The translations under genes were made by a program, and so were the position numbers. 64,000 nt of DNA from Nocardia takedensis NBRC 100417 (GTDB lineage: Bacteria > Actinomycetota > Actinomycetes > Mycobacteriales > Mycobacteriaceae). Positions 61,623-64,000 of the stretch are shown here, piece by piece. How positions within the stretch are numbered: position 1 is the first letter of the stretch; the number at the start of each line of letters is the position of its first letter. Where the stretch lies: the NCBI RefSeq assembly GCF_000308695.1, contig NZ_BAGG01000021.1:62001-126000 (forward strand), given 5' to 3'. The notes under the pieces are model-generated. The model saw only the letters and a program-made list of their open reading frames with translations, made no database searches and was not told where the DNA came from.

Positions 61623-62007
61623 GCTTTTCACTCCTCGCGCGTCTGCGACGTGCCCGTCCCGCGCGGTCCGGGAGTCCGCGCGAGCAGCGAGCGTTCGACC
61701 GCCCGGACGGCTCGCCCGGGACATCGGGGGTATGTGGCGATCTCCCCACCCGCGACGGTCACTCGTGCGCCGGGCCGGCGGGAGACTGATGAGAATCTTA
61801 CTCTCATTTCAGTGCAATCAGAATATCTCTATCGGGAAATGGCGAAACCGCAGCGTGGCGGGCAGGGGGCATCTCGGCTCGACCGGACGCTCCCGCCGAG
61901 ACGGTGTGCATCGGACGGCTGTGCATCGGACCGGCCGGTCGCGCACGGCTGAAGGTCGGCCGGAATCCTCGACAGTCGCCGGAATGAGGGCTACCGCCCG
62001 GTGCGCG
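61623..62007. other. 385-bp interval between TetR and aldehyde dehydrogenase genes
   Basis: No gene is supported. A markedly AT-rich stretch at about 61785-61835 contains the inverted repeat at 61789-61807 and probably the aldehyde dehydrogenase promoter; the rest is GC-rich without features I can name. Confidence 0.45.
61789..61807. promoter_or_regulatory. Candidate operator (ATGAGA-N7-TCTCAT)
   Basis: A 6-bp perfect inverted repeat in an AT-rich patch, upstream of the aldehyde dehydrogenase and just downstream of a TetR gene. It is a possible TetR site, but about 165 bp from the ALDH start. Confidence 0.3.
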
Positions 62008-62619
62008 CTAAGGGCGGGGGCTGCCCGGGTGCGGGGGATGCGGTGCGGCCCAGCGGCGCAGGTAGTCGCGCAGCGCGGCGCCGGAGCGGGGTGGCTGGCC
62101 CGGGTCGAGGATGAACGATTGCAGGGTGCGCAGCATGTGCTCGGTCAACTGGTCGAGATCCGCGCCGCCCCATCCGTGGCTCGCCCAGTCGACGTCGAAG
62201 CGTTCCACGATGTGCCGCCCGGCCTGCACGGCCGCCTCCGAGGTGACTTCGAGTACGAATCGGCCGTCCCCGGAATGCTGGAACAGCAGGGCGAAGCGCG
62301 GATTGGCGCGCAACCGCTCCAAGGTGACGGCGATGCCTTCGACCACGGCTTCGGTGGGGTCGGTGATCCCGCGCAGCGCGTCGGCCAAGCCGTCGAGGAA
62401 TTCGGCGGTCGTGTCGTTGGCGGCGGCTTTGAGCAGCGCGTCGGTGCTGGGGAAGTAGCGGTAGACGGTCTGCCTGGTCACCCCGAGTCGTCCGGCGACC
62501 TTGGAGATCGACAGGTCCCGTTCGTCGGCGTCGATGATCGCGCAGGCGGCGCGCACGATGCGGGCGACGGCCTCGGTGTCGTCGGCCGGTGTGTCGCCCG
62601 CCCATCCGTGTGTCCGCAC
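62008..62619 (-). CDS. TetR-family transcriptional regulator
   Basis: This 203-residue protein has a TetR DNA-binding domain at about residues 15-62: VARIVRAACAIIDADERDLSISKVAGRLGVTRQTVYRYFPSTDALLKAAA. The ligand domain follows, with a Pro/His-rich C-terminus. GTG 62619 is supported by GAGGGAG upstream; the frame is open much further upstream but that is because it runs through the frameshifted neighbour. It probably controls the flanking oxygenase and aldehyde dehydrogenase genes. Confidence 0.9.
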   Translation of the reverse strand: MRTHGWAGDTPADDTEAVARIVRAACAIIDADERDLSISKVAGRLGVTRQTVYRYFPSTDALLKAAANDTTAEFLDGLADALRGITDPTEAVVEGIAVTLERLRANPRFALLFQHSGDGRFVLEVTSEAAVQAGRHIVERFDVDWASHGWGGADLDQLTEHMLRTLQSFILDPGQPPRSGAALRDYLRRWAAPHPPHPGSPRP

Positions 62620-62684
62620 GCGCTCCCTCTGCCCTGGTGTCCTCGCTGTTCGTGACGAGCGTAGCCGGGGCGGCGCGGGTCCGA

Positions 62685-63315
62685 TCAGACGTGCACGGTC
62701 AGCAGCACGATGGCCGCATGCCGCCGCACCACCGGCCACGGCGAGGACAGCGCGCGTCGAGCGGTGTCGATGTCGTCGCCGCGGATGGCGAACATGCTTG
62801 TGGGGGAGAGTTTTTCGAACAGGGCGTCGTGCAGGTCGCAGAACGTCGTCGGACAGACAGCGCGTGACGAGGTCCGCCGACTCGTCGATCGCCACCGCGA
62901 CGAAACGCGGATCGACCCGTCCCGCGTCGACCAGTTCCCTCGTGGCGCGCCGGCACGCCGCCACGACCACGTCGAGGAAGCGCCGCACCGTCTCCGTCCA
63001 GCGCGGACCGCCGGTACCCGCCCGGGTGGTGAGCAGACCGGCCCACGTGTCGCCCGCGGGGGTGGGGTCGCGGTGCCACCGCCACGTCTCCGGACGCCAA
63101 TCCTCGCCCCGCAGGTCGGCTCCGGTCGCGACGCTGATCGTCGGCCACAGGATCAACATGTTCGCGGCGTGGAAATCCGTGATCGCGACGGCGACCACCG
63201 CGTCCCCGTGCGGCGACCCGTCGACCGCCGCCGCGATCTCCGCCACGACGAAATCCGCCAGCGCGACCCAGTCCAGCACCGGTTCGGACCGACGGGACGC
63301 CGGAACCGTCGTCAT
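62685..63315 (-). pseudogene. Unrecognised gene coupled to the Rieske oxygenase, 1-base frameshift near 62844
   Basis: The frame from ATG 63315 reads as good protein (EPVLDWVALADFVVAEIAAAVDG ... RFLDVVVAACRRATRELVDAGRVDPRFVAVAIDESADLVTRCLSDD) and then turns Arg/His-rich. Another frame continues FCDLHDALFEKLSPTSMFAIRGDDIDTARRALSSPWPVVRRHAAIVLLTVHV to a stop at 62685. One extra base around 62844 accounts for the break; correction gives about 209 residues. The start overlaps the oxygenase stop (ATGA), so the two are co-translated. I do not recognise the family; there is no signal or membrane segment. Real decay or base-call error cannot be told apart here. Confidence 0.6.
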
Positions 63316-64000
63316 CCGAGCGCGACGCCGAGTTTGTCGGCCATGACCCGGATCATGTGCTGCACACCGAGTTCGTTGCGTCCGATGACCATGTGCTCGT
63401 GCTGACCGTGCCGCACACCTTGACCGCACTGCGGCAGCATCGCGAAATCCTCGTCGCGCACCGCGGCGTGCACCTGCGCGAAGATCCCGTCGTACAACTC
63501 GGTCTGTTCGGGGGTGGTGGCCGGGTAGCGCGCCATCCAACTGTGTCGCACGCGGCACCGGGTCGCCGATTTCTCCGGCAATATGTCGATGACCTCCACC
63601 CCGACCGGGCTGTTGGCCAGGATGAGATTCGGATAGACCCAGTAGATGATGCCCATCTGCTGCACCGGATCCCAATTCTCCGCGGGTTCGGTGCCCGCCA
63701 GATCGGTGATCCAGTTGAACGGGAATCCGATCCGGTGGTGCGGGCCGAATTCGTCGTAGACGTGGGTGTTGGCCAGCGTGTTCATGCCGATGACGCTCTG
63801 CCCGTGCACGAACGGGAAGTGATATCCCTCCGCGAACGCCTCCAGCGCGCCTTTCCAGCTCACCTCCGATTCCAGCATGCGCTCGCCGTGATATCCGAAG
63901 TCCCGGTAATTCCACTGCTCGAGTTCCGCGCCGAGCGGGCCCAGGTGGGCGTCGAGATCGAACGGGGCGTCCGCCGTGAGAACCGCCCAGATGAATCCGT
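63312..64000 (-). CDS. Rieske-type aromatic ring-hydroxylating oxygenase alpha subunit, catalytic domain (N-terminus beyond window)
   Basis: The last about 229 residues are present; the Rieske domain lies outside the right edge. The mononuclear-iron site is recognisable: ALEAFAEGYHFPFVHG supplies the two histidines in E-x-Y-H-x4-H spacing, and an acidic residue in AVRDEDFAMLPQCGQG is the likely third ligand. GFIWAV near the left end of the visible part is the typical linker from the Rieske domain. Such enzymes hydroxylate aromatics, sterols or carnitine-like substrates. It heads a minus-strand run with the frameshifted gene, TetR and aldehyde dehydrogenase. Confidence 0.85.
   Translation of the reverse strand, partial: GFIWAVLTADAPFDLDAHLGPLGAELEQWNYRDFGYHGERMLESEVSWKGALEAFAEGYHFPFVHGQSVIGMNTLANTHVYDEFGPHHRIGFPFNWITDLAGTEPAENWDPVQQMGIIYWVYPNLILANSPVGVEVIDILPEKSATRCRVRHSWMARYPATTPEQTELYDGIFAQVHAAVRDEDFAMLPQCGQGVRHGQHEHMVIGRNELGVQHMIRVMADKLGVALG

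Noticed and set aside
62620..63915. A single long protein joining an oxygenase shadow, the unknown gene and TetR
   Set aside because: It arises from a frameshift that leaves one frame open through two genes; parts before 63315 are a shadow of the Rieske gene.

Overview
This is a chromosomal window from a high-GC, mycolate-type actinomycete, most probably Nocardia or a close relative. The evidence is a very GC-rich third codon position, type VII secretion-type proteins, a conservon-like sensor/roadblock/DUF742 set, many TetR regulators, and a backbone that follows, from memory, the Mycobacterium tuberculosis Rv3296-Rv3336c neighbourhood. The shared backbone is trpS, a YihY protein, a D-Ala-D-Ala carboxypeptidase, sdhBADC, cdd-deoA-add, an Rv3311-like protein, upp, pmmB, deoD, two M20 amidohydrolases, an Rv3304-like protein, lpdA, glpD, nei and lhr. 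I saw no rRNA, tRNA, CRISPR array, insertion sequence or prophage.

Layout. 1-8.7 kb: TetR/DUF2236 oxygenase pair, trpS, YihY, penicillin-binding carboxypeptidase, a second TetR, phenylalanine hydroxylase, an orphan VapB-like antitoxin, RadC, and an alpha/beta-hydrolase fold protein without its nucleophile. 8.8-12.2 kb: the complete succinate dehydrogenase operon. 12.5-16.2 kb: nucleoside salvage (cdd, deoA, add) and an NmrA-like protein. 16.3-21.6 kb: a minus-strand run pairing two large conserved proteins with a small type VII secretion cassette (EspC-like substrate, WXG-NlpC/P60 hydrolase, two partners). 21.7-24.7 kb: upp, pmmB and deoD complete base and nucleoside salvage. 24.8-32.6 kb: crotonase-like protein, amiB1-amiA1 type amidohydrolases, LpdA-type flavoprotein, two cell-envelope proteins. 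32.8-40.5 kb: aminotransferase, divergent glpK/glpD, a TetR-flavoprotein pair with a 21-bp operator-like palindrome, nei. 40.5-48.2 kb: lhr, a histidine-phosphatase-like protein, and a prs-nadV NAD salvage operon behind a perfect AT-rich inverted repeat. 48.3-51.2 kb: a GT39 glycosyltransferase containing a 24-bp coding minisatellite.

51.3-54.2 kb is the most accessory-looking part: three overlapping genes (alpha/alpha-toroid protein, small membrane protein, EamA transporter) meet a stand-alone trpF tail to tail, in visibly less GC-biased DNA. 54.4-59.7 kb: GMC oxidoreductase and a three-gene conservon without its GTPase, whose sensor gene carries a 1-base frameshift. 60.2-64.0 kb: aldehyde dehydrogenase, TetR, a second frameshifted gene, and a truncated Rieske-type oxygenase.

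The nucleoside genes form one functional set: deaminases and phosphorylases release bases and pentose-1-phosphate, the phosphohexomutase-family enzyme may handle the pentose phosphate, and Upp recaptures uracil. GlpK and GlpD carry glycerol to dihydroxyacetone phosphate. Many genes have a TANNNT-like -10 hexamer 6-7 bases before the start codon, implying extensive leaderless transcription.
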